From: Clostridiales bacterium
Lineage (GTDB): Bacteria; Bacillota; Clostridia; Saccharofermentanales; Saccharofermentanaceae
DNA: 64,000 bases
Assembly (NCBI GenBank): GCA_017478485.1
Contig: JAFVDI010000012.1
Location: 1 to 64,000, forward strand
Direction: 5' to 3'
Below the pieces are notes generated by a model. That model was given only the letters and a program-made list of their open reading frames with translations, was not told the DNA's origin and made no database searches. Of this stretch, positions 32,967 to 40,759 are shown one piece after another (the first letter of the stretch is position 1; every line of letters begins with the position of its first letter). A program made the translations under genes and the position numbers.

Positions 32967-34066
32967 TGGCTGAAAACGTTTCAAAGAAAAAAGCTTTCCC
33001 GGTAAAGGGAACCGTCACGGCTGTCGTTCTGATAGCCGTTAGTATTGTCGTGTTCTGGCTTCTCCAGCGTCTTCTGATGCCCAAGTATCAGAAGGGCGCG
33101 ATCGAAGGCTCGTTCACTGAGGAATACTACAAGGAGAAGGTGCCGCACGATGTTATCTTTTTCGGTGACTGTGATGTCTATGCAAACTATTCTCCGGTCA
33201 AGATGTACACGGAATACGGCATCTCCGCGTATATCAGAGGCTCCGGCGAGCAGTATATATGGCAGTCTTACTATCTTCTGAGGGATACGCTCAAATATGA
33301 GACTCCCAAGGTCGTTGTCCTTACGGTTCACGGACTCCAGTTCGACAAGCCCCGTTATGAGGCATATAACCGCATGACTCTTGACGGTATGAGATGGTCA
33401 AAGGACAAGGTCGACGCCATCAATGCTTCCATGCTCAAAGGCGAGACATTCGCTTCCTACGTGTTCCCGATCTTCAGATATCATGAGAGATGGAACAAAC
33501 TGACCGTAAGTGATTTCGAGCACATCTTTTCGAAAGAGGTAACATCCCATAACGGCTACTATATGAGATGCGATACTCTGCCTTACGAGAATTTCCCGCC
33601 CAAGGCCCCGCTGTTCACCAAGACATTCGGAAACAATGCCATGAGCTATCTGGATAAGATCCGCACACTCTGCGAGGAGAAGGGCATCAAACTGATCCTG
33701 GTGCGCGCACCCGTTGAGAACGGATGGTATCCGTCCTGGGACAAGAATATGGAAAAGTACGCCGAACAGTACGGGATCAAGTACATCAATTTCAAAGCGG
33801 CATCAAAAGAGATTGGGATCGACCTTACGAAGGATACATATGATGCCGGCATCCATCTGAACATTTACGGTGCGGAGAAGCTGAGCGTCTATTTCGGCAA
33901 ATATCTTAAGGAAAACTACGATCTGACCGATTACAGGAATGATCCGTCCGTTTCCGCCGTTTATGCGGAAAAGATCGCTTTTTACAATGCGGTCAGGGCT
34001 GATCAGGACCGTGAACTCAAGGAATACGGGGAGCTTAAGAGCTACGGAATAAATGCCGTAGAATAG
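32966..34066 (+). CDS. SGNH/DltD-like membrane-anchored protein
   Basis: A 366-residue protein with one N-terminal membrane anchor (~16-37) and an external domain. IFFGDCDVYAN (Asp68 of the GDS-like block I, with Cys in place of the catalytic Ser) and DAGIHLNIYGAEKL (Asp293, His297, block V) mark an SGNH-hydrolase fold similar to DltD and AlgX-type proteins that O-acylate surface polymers. The missing Ser in block I makes activity uncertain. The ATG at 32966 overlaps the previous stop. The frame is open 45 bases further up, but that part overlaps the glycosyltransferase. Confidence 0.7.
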   Translation: MAENVSKKKAFPVKGTVTAVVLIAVSIVVFWLLQRLLMPKYQKGAIEGSFTEEYYKEKVPHDVIFFGDCDVYANYSPVKMYTEYGISAYIRGSGEQYIWQSYYLLRDTLKYETPKVVVLTVHGLQFDKPRYEAYNRMTLDGMRWSKDKVDAINASMLKGETFASYVFPIFRYHERWNKLTVSDFEHIFSKEVTSHNGYYMRCDTLPYENFPPKAPLFTKTFGNNAMSYLDKIRTLCEEKGIKLILVRAPVENGWYPSWDKNMEKYAEQYGIKYINFKAASKEIGIDLTKDTYDAGIHLNIYGAEKLSVYFGKYLKENYDLTDYRNDPSVSAVYAEKIAFYNAVRADQDRELKEYGELKSYGINAVE

Positions 34067-34093
34067 CCACAATTTTCTTGTGCATTTTATAAT
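34064..34093 (+). promoter_or_regulatory. Possible promoter of the lipoprotein 1 gene
   Basis: TAGCCA at 34064-34069, 18-base spacer, TATAAT at 34088-34093, in the 130-base gap between the SGNH-like gene and the lipoprotein gene. The -35 matches only four of six positions. Confidence 0.4.
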
Positions 34094-34195
34094 AAAATAC
34101 GAAAGTCCTGTTAAGCATTTTTGTTGTTTAACTCGGAATGCATGGAATATGCGGATTTTGTATCATATTCTTGTTATTTTTACGGAGGTAAACTT

Positions 34196-34807
34196 ATGAA
34201 AGGTTTAAAGATTACAACACTTATTCTCGCAGCTGCCATGATGGCTATGCCCATCGCAGGCTGCAATAATTCAAAGAAGCCCGTTTCTTCCGGCATCAAC
34301 ATCATCTCTTCACAGAGCCAGAACGGTCTCAGCGGTGAGAATGCCGGTATGATCGACCCTAACGCTGCTTCGAACAACTTCATCTTCAAGTACAACGGAG
34401 TTAATGTTGTTGTTAACACAAAGATGGAAGACATCGAAGGCAAGTTCGATTCCAAGACATACAAGAAGACATCTCAGGTTTCCTGCATCGGCGCTGCCGG
34501 TACTGACTGGGTCTACACATTCAACGGCGGTTCTTTCGTAATCGTTGCTACACCTGCAGGTAAGGATTATTCAATCTATCAGATCATCCTCGCTGACGAT
34601 TCAGTTTCCACAGCTGAGGGCGTTTGCGTAGGCAACACTGTTGATCAGGTTAAGGCAGCTTACGGCGAGCCTGTCAAGGATAAGAGTGATGAGAGAGTTT
34701 ACATCTATGAGAAGGGTACATCCACTCTCATGATTACATTCGAAGAGGATGAGAACACTCAGAAGGTTACAGTTGCAAGCATCATGTATCAGGGAGCAAT
34801 TGCATAA
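34196..34807 (+). CDS. Lipoprotein 1 of the transglutaminase-like cluster
   Basis: A 203-residue lipoprotein. The signal peptide ends in the lipobox MPIAGC with Cys23, followed by a Ser-rich linker and a compact domain of ~150 residues. It shares with lipoprotein 2 the segments VGNTVDQVKAAYGEP and a repeated beta-strand pattern around the YGEP/YGNP motif. The start is set at 34196, where ACGGAGG gives good spacing and a signal peptide results. The open frame begins further up at 34121 but has no export signal at its N-terminus. It directly precedes transglutaminase-like protein 3. The function is unknown. Confidence 0.8.
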   Translation: MKGLKITTLILAAAMMAMPIAGCNNSKKPVSSGINIISSQSQNGLSGENAGMIDPNAASNNFIFKYNGVNVVVNTKMEDIEGKFDSKTYKKTSQVSCIGAAGTDWVYTFNGGSFVIVATPAGKDYSIYQIILADDSVSTAEGVCVGNTVDQVKAAYGEPVKDKSDERVYIYEKGTSTLMITFEEDENTQKVTVASIMYQGAIA

Positions 34808-34809
34808 TC

Positions 34810-36189
34810 TTGGCTAACGTAAAGAAAAAGAACGGATTTAGCTTAATAAGTTTCCTGGGACTCGCAGTCATGCCGCTTCTGGCAGGCGGAGCCCTGGGGG
34901 CTTACTTCGCTTTCTGCATGTATTCGAGCTTCATCAATAACATTGATGCAGCTGTTCTCTCAGAAGTAGAGATCGAATACGGCCACCCGATCACGATCGA
35001 TTCTTTCTTTTCGAAAGTTCCGGTCAACACTACGTTTATCACTGACATTAACCAGATCGACACAGGCAAGCTTGCTTCCTATGAGATCTGGATGGATTGC
35101 GGCGGACATGCTGTTTCCTCGGTCCTCAAGGTCGTAGACAAGACAGCTCCTACCGCTACCGCAGTACCTGTTGATATGTTCTGCGGTAAGGCACCGGATC
35201 CGGAAACCCTTGTTAAGGATGTATTCGACCTTACCAATGTTAAGATCGAATATGCCGAGGGCACTCCCAATCTTGTTATGAATTCAGGCAAGATGAACAT
35301 TCCGGTAAAGCTTACCGATACTAACGGCAACACAACTATCGTCACCGTTCCTTTCGACGTAAAGGACGACTACACCCCGCCGGTCATTTCAGGCGTCAGG
35401 AAGTTCGAGCATGTTGCAAAGGATAATGATAAGATCACGAAAGACGATTACCTTGAAGGAGTTACAGCGACCGATGACTTCACCACGAAGCCGAAGATCG
35501 AGGTTGACTATTCAAAGGTAGACCTGAAGAAGGTTGGTGTATATCCCGTCAGGTATATTGCTTCTGATAAGGCAGGCAACAGGACCGAAGTAGAATCAAG
35601 CGTTACCGTATTCGCGACATATAACGGCGGTGCGACTGCAAGCCAGAAGGATATCAACAAGGCTATGAGTCTTGCCAGGAAGCAGCTTGCAAAGATCACC
35701 AAGGCTTCCGATACGGATGTTGTAAAGGCGATGAATATCTATTACTGGGTATATCATCACATCTACTTCTCAACCGGTGCGTCTCCTTATAAGGGATGGG
35801 CAAAGGCAGCCGTTAATGCACTTAATAAGAGAAGAGCTTCATGCTACGGAAGATCATGCGCATGCAAGGCTATGCTTGACGCCTGTGGCATCGAGAACTT
35901 CCTTATCATGAGAAAGAAGGTAGCCGGACTGAGGATTCACAACTGGAATCTCGTTAAGCTCAACGGTGAATGGTATCACTGCGACGTTCAGATCTACATC
36001 GCGGGACTCGCTCCGAAGGGATTCTTCTGCTTCATGATGACCGACAAGGAGATCGCGAAGGCTCCTACGAACCATCAGTACAAGAAGAGCGCTTTCAAGA
36101 ATATCAAGCGAGCCACCAAATCCGTCCAGAAATGGATCGACGTTTATAACGGTAAGATAAAGTCGGGCTTCCCTTACAAGAAAAAATAG
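34810..36189 (+). CDS. Membrane-anchored transglutaminase-like protein 3
   Basis: A 459-residue paralogue with a very short cytoplasmic tail. The membrane anchor is ~14-37, the Ig-like modules carry VDKTAPTATAVP and DDYTPPVISGV, and the C-terminal transglutaminase-like domain has Cys345 (RASCYGRS), His377 (IHNWNL) and Asp392 (YHCDVQ). The Gly-Asn before Cys in the other copies is Ala-Ser here. The start is TTG at 34810, two bases after the lipoprotein 1 stop, so the two genes form a unit. It ends with the family tail ATKSVQKWID and is closed by a UUCG-loop terminator. Confidence 0.82.
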   Translation: MANVKKKNGFSLISFLGLAVMPLLAGGALGAYFAFCMYSSFINNIDAAVLSEVEIEYGHPITIDSFFSKVPVNTTFITDINQIDTGKLASYEIWMDCGGHAVSSVLKVVDKTAPTATAVPVDMFCGKAPDPETLVKDVFDLTNVKIEYAEGTPNLVMNSGKMNIPVKLTDTNGNTTIVTVPFDVKDDYTPPVISGVRKFEHVAKDNDKITKDDYLEGVTATDDFTTKPKIEVDYSKVDLKKVGVYPVRYIASDKAGNRTEVESSVTVFATYNGGATASQKDINKAMSLARKQLAKITKASDTDVVKAMNIYYWVYHHIYFSTGASPYKGWAKAAVNALNKRRASCYGRSCACKAMLDACGIENFLIMRKKVAGLRIHNWNLVKLNGEWYHCDVQIYIAGLAPKGFFCFMMTDKEIAKAPTNHQYKKSAFKNIKRATKSVQKWIDVYNGKIKSGFPYKKK

Positions 36190-36198
36190 TAATCAAAT

Positions 36199-36229
36199 AC
36201 AGGGAGTCCTTCGGGGCTCTCTGTTTTTA
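36199..36229 (+). terminator. Terminator with UUCG loop between protein 3 and lipoprotein 2
   Basis: ACAGGGAGTCC-TTCG-GGGGCTCTCTGT followed by TTTT. The CC-TTCG-GG core gives a very stable tetraloop. Its T run ends just before the ribosome site of the next gene, so partial read-through is possible. Confidence 0.8.
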
Positions 36230-36247
36230 TGAATAAGAGGTTTAGAA

Positions 36248-36838
36248 ATGAATAAGACTATTAAAAGAACGATCGCATTTGTTGTTGCAGCTTCTGTCAT
36301 GACTGTCATGGCAGCATGCGCTCCCAAGGAAGAAGGCAATGGCAATAATGCTCCCCAGCTGATTTCAGGCGGCACTGCAGCAACAGTTGCAAGCAAAGCG
36401 GCTGATCCCAAAGAGTCTGCTGCTCCCGCTGCTTCAAGCGATGTATACGGCTTAACATATAAGGGCGTTCTGGTCACTCCCGGCATGGATGCCGAAGAAG
36501 CTATCAAGGCACTCGGCGAGGGTTACGTTAAATCTCCCGATATCCAGTCCTGTGCTTTTAACGGCATCGAGACATCCTACGATTATAAGGATTTCGTTCT
36601 TTTCGTAGATAACCGCGACGGCGGCAAGTACAAGATCAACACGATTGACATCAAGGCAGCCACAGTCGACTGCGGCGGAGTCAAGATCGGTTCACCCATC
36701 GAAGACGTCAAGAAAGCTTACGGCAACCCGACCTCGGAAGAAGTTTACGGTCTGTGCTATGAGAAGAACAAGACTCAGGTCCAGTTCGTTTCAGCCGACG
36801 AAAAGACAGTTTCTTCCATCCTCTTTAAGGCGATCTGA
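36248..36838 (+). CDS. Lipoprotein 2 of the transglutaminase-like cluster
   Basis: A 196-residue lipoprotein with lipobox VMAAC and Cys24, then an Ala/Ser/Asn-rich linker to ~68 and a folded domain. KIGSPIEDVKKAYGNP corresponds to VGNTVDQVKAAYGEP in lipoprotein 1, so the two are paralogues. It precedes transglutaminase-like protein 4 by 18 bases, repeating the lipoprotein-transglutaminase order seen upstream. AAGAGG lies before the start. The domain contains repeated TYKG/DNRDGGKY-type strands. I do not recognise a named family. Confidence 0.8.
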   Translation: MNKTIKRTIAFVVAASVMTVMAACAPKEEGNGNNAPQLISGGTAATVASKAADPKESAAPAASSDVYGLTYKGVLVTPGMDAEEAIKALGEGYVKSPDIQSCAFNGIETSYDYKDFVLFVDNRDGGKYKINTIDIKAATVDCGGVKIGSPIEDVKKAYGNPTSEEVYGLCYEKNKTQVQFVSADEKTVSSILFKAI

Positions 36839-36856
36839 TAAGCAACAGTTTCAGAA

Positions 36857-38149
36857 ATGAAAAAGGCTCAGAGGGGAAAGAAAACAGCAAAAGCGAAGAA
36901 AACACTCAGGATCGTGCGCATCTGCATTGCGGTCCTGTTTTGCATTGTAGCCGTTGCCGCAGCTGCACTTGCGGCAGCCGGTGATTTCTACACCAAGCCG
37001 CTCATAACCGATGTCACCATTGAGGCGGGCAGTTCATTTTCCATAGATGATTTTTTCGATAATAAACCTGAAGACGCAAGGTTCATAACCGATGTCAGCG
37101 GGATCGACACGAAGATCCCGGCCGTTTACGGTCTTAAAGTCGCTTTTGACAAGTATTTCGATCAGGAAGTAAGACTTACCATTCAGGACACCACTGCGCC
37201 TACAGGAAAAGCTGTAAAGCAGGAATTCTTTACCGTTGACCCGTTCCCGGACGTCGAAAAGTGCGTTTCGGATCTCTATGACCTGAACGGAATTGCCGAA
37301 GTGAAGTTCAGAGACGGCGCCCCTGACGTAAGCGCAGGAGGCGATTTCGTCGTTCCCGTAGTTGTAACCGATCCATACCAGAACTCGACAACGATCGATG
37401 TTCCGATGCACGTAACGAAGGATTCCACTCCTCCGGTCATCACGGGACTGAAGAACAATCAGATGGTCAGGTCCGGAGATGAGATAGATTTCAGAGAAGG
37501 GATCACCGTTACTGACGATTACGATCCTGAGCCCGTTCTCACTATCGATGCATCCAAATTCGATTACAACAAACCCGGAAAGTATACCGTTTTCTATAAG
37601 GCCACAGACCGTTCTGGCAACGTTACGGAATCCAAGATCACTCTGGAAGTCTGGCAGTCATCCGCTTCTGATCTTAAGACCAAAGAGGCATACAAATATG
37701 CCGATCAGATCCTTAAGAAGATCAAGAAGGGCAAGAATGACGCCGAATATGCCAAGAACATCTACAAGTGGGTCTGCAGAAATCTCGTATACCTCGGAAG
37801 AGCGGGACACCCGACTTTCGAAAAGGCTGCACTGGCCGGATTCAAGGACCGCAAGGGCAACTGCTGGGTAATGTGCTGCTGCTACAAGGTCCTGCTGGAC
37901 CGCGCAAACATCCCCAATCTCATCGTTTCGAGGGCTAACAGCAAGGTTACGAGAAGCAACCACTACTGGAATCTCATCTATGTTGACAAGGGTTGGTATC
38001 ACTGTGATGCCACACCGCTCTATCCGTTCTTTATGAAGATCGATTCACAGCTGGATGATTTCCATACCTTTGAATCCAAGCTCTATCCCAAGCGCGCTAC
38101 CAAGAAAGTCAAGAATACAAAGGGTTACTACGCCAAGAGGGCAAACTGA
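36857..38149 (+). CDS. Membrane-anchored transglutaminase-like protein 4
   Basis: A 430-residue paralogue. It has a short basic cytoplasmic tail (1-~19), a membrane anchor (~20-42), Ig-like modules with QDTTAPTGK and KDSTPPVITG, and the catalytic domain with Cys336 (RKGNCWVMCCC, an unusual Cys cluster), His369 (NHYWNL) and Asp384 (YHCDATP). It is the last gene of the cluster. The C-terminus is basic like its siblings, but the SVQKKID motif has decayed. Translation starts 18 bases after the lipoprotein 2 stop, with no strong ribosome site. Confidence 0.82.
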   Translation: MKKAQRGKKTAKAKKTLRIVRICIAVLFCIVAVAAAALAAAGDFYTKPLITDVTIEAGSSFSIDDFFDNKPEDARFITDVSGIDTKIPAVYGLKVAFDKYFDQEVRLTIQDTTAPTGKAVKQEFFTVDPFPDVEKCVSDLYDLNGIAEVKFRDGAPDVSAGGDFVVPVVVTDPYQNSTTIDVPMHVTKDSTPPVITGLKNNQMVRSGDEIDFREGITVTDDYDPEPVLTIDASKFDYNKPGKYTVFYKATDRSGNVTESKITLEVWQSSASDLKTKEAYKYADQILKKIKKGKNDAEYAKNIYKWVCRNLVYLGRAGHPTFEKAALAGFKDRKGNCWVMCCCYKVLLDRANIPNLIVSRANSKVTRSNHYWNLIYVDKGWYHCDATPLYPFFMKIDSQLDDFHTFESKLYPKRATKKVKNTKGYYAKRAN

Positions 38150-38239
38150 CATTTTCGGATCCGCGAATGAGGATAAACGAGAATTCGGGAGCATTTTCGC
38201 GAAATCAGGAGGATATCGGAGATTTTTTGAGAAAAATGC

Positions 38240-38268
38240 TTGACATAACATGAGTGCCCGTATATTAT
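38240..38268 (+). promoter_or_regulatory. Promoter of rplM-rpsI
   Basis: Consensus TTGACA at 38240-38245, exactly 17 bases, TATTAT at 38263-38268. Confidence 0.85.
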
Positions 38269-38275
38269 ATGCAGG

Positions 38276-38340
38276 CTGACATGGTAAATATGTCTGTTCA
38301 GACATTGACCAATACAGAAAGAATAATGAATTTCAAGGAG
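38276..38340 (+). ncRNA. L13-type mRNA leader
   Basis: The leader between the promoter and rplM can form two competing hairpins that share one strand: GACAT 38278-38282 with ATGTC 38290-38294, or ATGTCTG 38290-38296 with CAGACAT 38299-38305. The position and the TGACATGG...CAGACATTGACC pattern fit the known L13 leader family, thought to bind L13 or S9 for feedback. Confidence 0.6.
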
Positions 38341-38348
38341 AAAACAAC

Positions 38349-38777
38349 ATGGGTACATATGTTGCAACCAAGGATTCAATCGAAAGGAAATGGCTTCTGA
38401 TCGACGCTGAAGGCAAGACCCTCGGACGTCTCGCTACTGAAGTTGCTAGACTTCTTCGTGGTAAGCACAAGCCTACATTCACTCCTTTCCTTGATACCGG
38501 AGATTATGTAATCGTAGTAAATGCTTCCAAGATGGTCCTTACCGGTAAGAAGCTCGACCAGAAGGTTTATCGCTATCACACAAGATTCCCTACCGGACTT
38601 AAGGAAGTTAAGTACAGCGTTATGATGGACAAGAACCCTGAGAAGGCTCTTGAGCTTGCAGTCAAGGGAATGCTTCCCAAGAACTCGCTCGGCCGCCAGA
38701 TGTTCAGAAAGCTTCACGTTTACGCAGGCCCTGAGCATGAGCAGACTGCACAGCAGCCCGAAGCTTATACGTTTTGA
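38349..38777 (+). CDS. rplM: 50S ribosomal protein L13
   Basis: A 142-residue early-assembly ribosomal protein. Signatures are the N-terminal [20 protein letters not shown], the segment [28 protein letters not shown] and the C-terminal [25 protein letters not shown] lies before the start. It is followed after 19 bases by rpsI, the usual pair. Confidence 0.97.
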   Translation: MGTYVATKDSIERKWLLIDAEGKTLGRLATEVARLLRGKHKPTFTPFLDTGDYVIVVNASKMVLTGKKLDQKVYRYHTRFPTGLKEVKYSVMMDKNPEKALELAVKGMLPKNSLGRQMFRKLHVYAGPEHEQTAQQPEAYTF

Positions 38778-38796
38778 TTTCGGAGGACTAAGTTAA

Positions 38797-39210
38797 ATGG
38801 CAGCAAAGAAATCTACCAGCAAAGTTTATTACTACGGCACAGGTCGCCGTAAGAACGCAGTTGCCGCTGTACGTCTTGTACCCGGTAACGGCAAGATCAC
38901 AATCAACTCAAAGGACATCGATGAGTATTTCGGTCTTGATACACTGAAGCTCCTCGTTCGTCAGCCTCTTGCACTCACAGAGACTGAGGACAAGTTCGAT
39001 GTTATCGTTAAGGCTGTTGGCGGCGGTATCTCAGGTCAGGCAGGCGCTATCCGTCACGGTATCTCCAGAGCACTCGTTGAGGCTGATGAGGATAACTACA
39101 AGTCAGTTCTCAAGGCTGCTGGCTTCCTCACACGTGATGCACGTATGAAGGAAAGAAAGAAGCCGGGTCTCAAGAAAGCTCGTAAGGCTTCACAGTTCAG
39201 TAAGCGTTAA
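38797..39210 (+). CDS. rpsI: 30S ribosomal protein S9
   Basis: A 137-residue head protein of the small subunit, whose C-terminal tail touches P-site tRNA. Seen are [19 protein letters not shown], the signature [19 protein letters not shown] and the basic end [18 protein letters not shown] with the terminal KR. It follows rplM in one operon and ends at a terminator. Confidence 0.97.
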   Translation: MAAKKSTSKVYYYGTGRRKNAVAAVRLVPGNGKITINSKDIDEYFGLDTLKLLVRQPLALTETEDKFDVIVKAVGGGISGQAGAIRHGISRALVEADEDNYKSVLKAAGFLTRDARMKERKKPGLKKARKASQFSKR

Positions 39211-39233
39211 TCGTTACTTCGAATTGCTTTCAA

Positions 39234-39264
39234 TGCGGCCGTCCCTCGGGGCGGCCGTTTTTAT
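39234..39264 (+). terminator. Intrinsic terminator of rplM-rpsI
   Basis: CGGCCGTCC / GGCGGCCG stem with CTCGG loop and a T run. The T run overlaps the stop codon of the converging nuclease-like pseudogene. Confidence 0.88.
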
Positions 39265-40021
39265 TCTTTTCTGTTATAGACGCTGAGCACGGCATTATTT
39301 ATAAAGGCAGCTATTATCCGTTTTATTGATTCCTGTTCGGGAATCCAATTTCTGGTTCCGCATATCAATATCAGATCCCGGTTCGGGAGTATGCCGCCGC
39401 GCATGTAATCCTCGATTTTTCCGTAATTTGATTCGATATACCCTTCATCATCAGCCATACCCATGAACTCAATGAAAAAGCACCTGTCTATGATATGGAC
39501 GGGAAACGAATAGTCTGGATTTTTCTTTATTACGCCATTGAGAAGCAAAAGTGGTTCATATTTGGCATCGAGCCCTAACGACATAAGTGAATTTCCAATA
39601 ATCAGTTCCCCTCTTGTCCGTACATTAAACCCGAAATCGTCATGATACATGGTATTGATCACGTGATTATTCGAGCAGGGAATTAACTGATTCCATGTGT
39701 TTATGTTATAAGCCGAAGTGTCTTGCCTAAGATTGAAATCTTCCGGTATTGGCAGATTTCTCCTTCTGAGCTCTTCTTGGTATAAGGAGTGCTTTCTGCT
39801 GACCATCGAGTACTGAAAAATTGTTTCTGTACTTCTGAATAGTATTTACTGCCTGCGCGTGTAACCCGCCGGCTTGTATCCTTGCCATAACCGTAATAGC
39901 TGCTTATTACCTGGATTCCATGCTGCTTTCCGGCAGTGTATCTTGGCCCGTTTTTAATAATCCGATTCAAACGGAGATATTCGGCAATAATATATGTGTC
40001 ACAGAATAACGATAAGTCCAT
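39261..40021 (-). pseudogene. Frameshifted PD-(D/E)XK-like nuclease gene
   Basis: Two overlapping reading frames on the minus strand appear to be one gene. The first runs from ATG at 40021 (MDLSLFCDTYIIAEYLRLNR) through TRAGSKYYSEVQKQFF. The second continues with SRKHSLYQEELRRRNLP to the stop at 39261. The join falls at a run of five A on the plus strand, 39816-39820: one extra base there would fuse the frames. The second part has RGELIIGNSL, AKYEPLLLL, PDYSF and CFFIEFMGM, an E...YE...PD...(W/F)xEF pattern like PD-(D/E)XK-type nucleases of unknown role. No ribosome site precedes the start. Confidence 0.6.
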
Positions 40022-40055
40022 ACGAATATGATACGCGGCGAAAAAGCTGTTGTGT

Positions 40056-40083
40056 CCGACAAAAACCGACAAAAACCGACAAA
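40056..40083. repeat. Short tandem repeat, 10-base unit
   Basis: Nearly three copies of CCGACAAAAA in a row, upstream of the nuclease-like pseudogene. Confidence 0.85.
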
Positions 40084-40086
40084 GCA

Positions 40087-40230
40087 AAATTCACGGTCTG
40101 CTCCACAGAATTCATGGAAGCTGCGTAGTTTACTGTGAATTTACGAGTATTTTCGTCTAAATTCACACCAAGATGCGCAGAATCGAATGAAAGTGTGGAG
40201 TATCCTGTGAATTTGCTTATAGATCTTGCA
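40087..40230. repeat. 72-base imperfect tandem duplication with paired palindromic ends
   Basis: Two units begin at 40087 and 40159. Each starts with AAATTCAC and carries GTGAATTT 48 bases later (40135, 40207). Both pairs are offset by exactly 72 bases. The inner parts agree at roughly two of three positions, best over the last 39 bases of each unit. The middle arms (40135-40142 and 40159-40166) also form a hairpin extended by ACGA/TCGT. Confidence 0.75.
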
Positions 40231-40243
40231 GGAAACAAATAAC

Positions 40244-40272
40244 TTGCGGTCATTCGAACGACAAGGTACAAT
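40244..40272 (+). promoter_or_regulatory. Promoter placed for a leaderless tsaE transcript
   Basis: TTGCGG at 40244-40249, 17-base spacer, TACAAT at 40267-40272. The tsaE ATG is at 40280, seven bases on, with no ribosome site between. Confidence 0.65.
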
Positions 40273-40279
40273 TCAGACG

Positions 40280-40759
40280 ATGAAAATCAGCTTTACCACA
40301 GATTCTTCAGAACAGACAGAGAGATTCGGAGAGGCGCTTTCAAGATATTTGGAAGCTGGTACTGTTATTGCTCTCGATGGTGACCTCGGTGCAGGGAAGA
40401 CCTGCCTGACCAGAGGCATTGCAAGGGGCATGGGTTCATCAGATCCTGTTGCAAGTCCCACGTTTACCATTGTCAACGAATATTCCGGCGGAAGGCTGAT
40501 GCTATTTCATTTTGATACATACAGGCTGACCGGCGAGGACGATTTCTACGCGAGCGGACTTGATGAGTATTTCATCAAGGGCGGTGTCTGCGTAATAGAG
40601 TGGGGCGGAGTCATCGAAGGCGCGCTCCCCGCAAACACTATGAAGATGCAGATCAGCGGAAACGGCGACGAGAGAAGATTTGATGTTGCCAATACCGGAG
40701 GTGTCGGTGCCGAAAACATAATAAAGGCTGCAACCGAAGCGGGGTGCTCGATCTTATGA
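40280..40759 (+). CDS. tsaE: tRNA t6A synthesis ATPase TsaE
   Basis: A 159-residue P-loop ATPase that works with TsaB and TsaD to make threonylcarbamoyl-adenosine at position 37 of ANN-decoding tRNAs. It shows ALDGDLGAGKTCLTRGIA (Walker A), SPTFTIVNEY, HFDTYRL and VIEWGG near the C-terminus. The ATG at 40280 gives the family-like start MKISFTTDS. The frame is open to 40226, but that extension lies in the promoter. It overlaps tsaB by four bases. Confidence 0.93.
   Translation: MKISFTTDSSEQTERFGEALSRYLEAGTVIALDGDLGAGKTCLTRGIARGMGSSDPVASPTFTIVNEYSGGRLMLFHFDTYRLTGEDDFYASGLDEYFIKGGVCVIEWGGVIEGALPANTMKMQISGNGDERRFDVANTGGVGAENIIKAATEAGCSIL

Noticed and set aside
40056..40230. CRISPR-like array
   Set aside because: Only two imperfect units without constant repeats or spacers, and no cas genes in the window.
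39999..40271. Minus-strand 90-codon frame over the 72-bp duplication
   Set aside because: It shows a 24-residue repeat only because the DNA unit is 72 bases; no ribosome site and no recognisable domain. Kept as a repeat, not a gene.
40226..40279. Longer N-terminus for tsaE from ATG at 40226
   Set aside because: The added 18 residues cover a good promoter and do not fit the TsaE family start.
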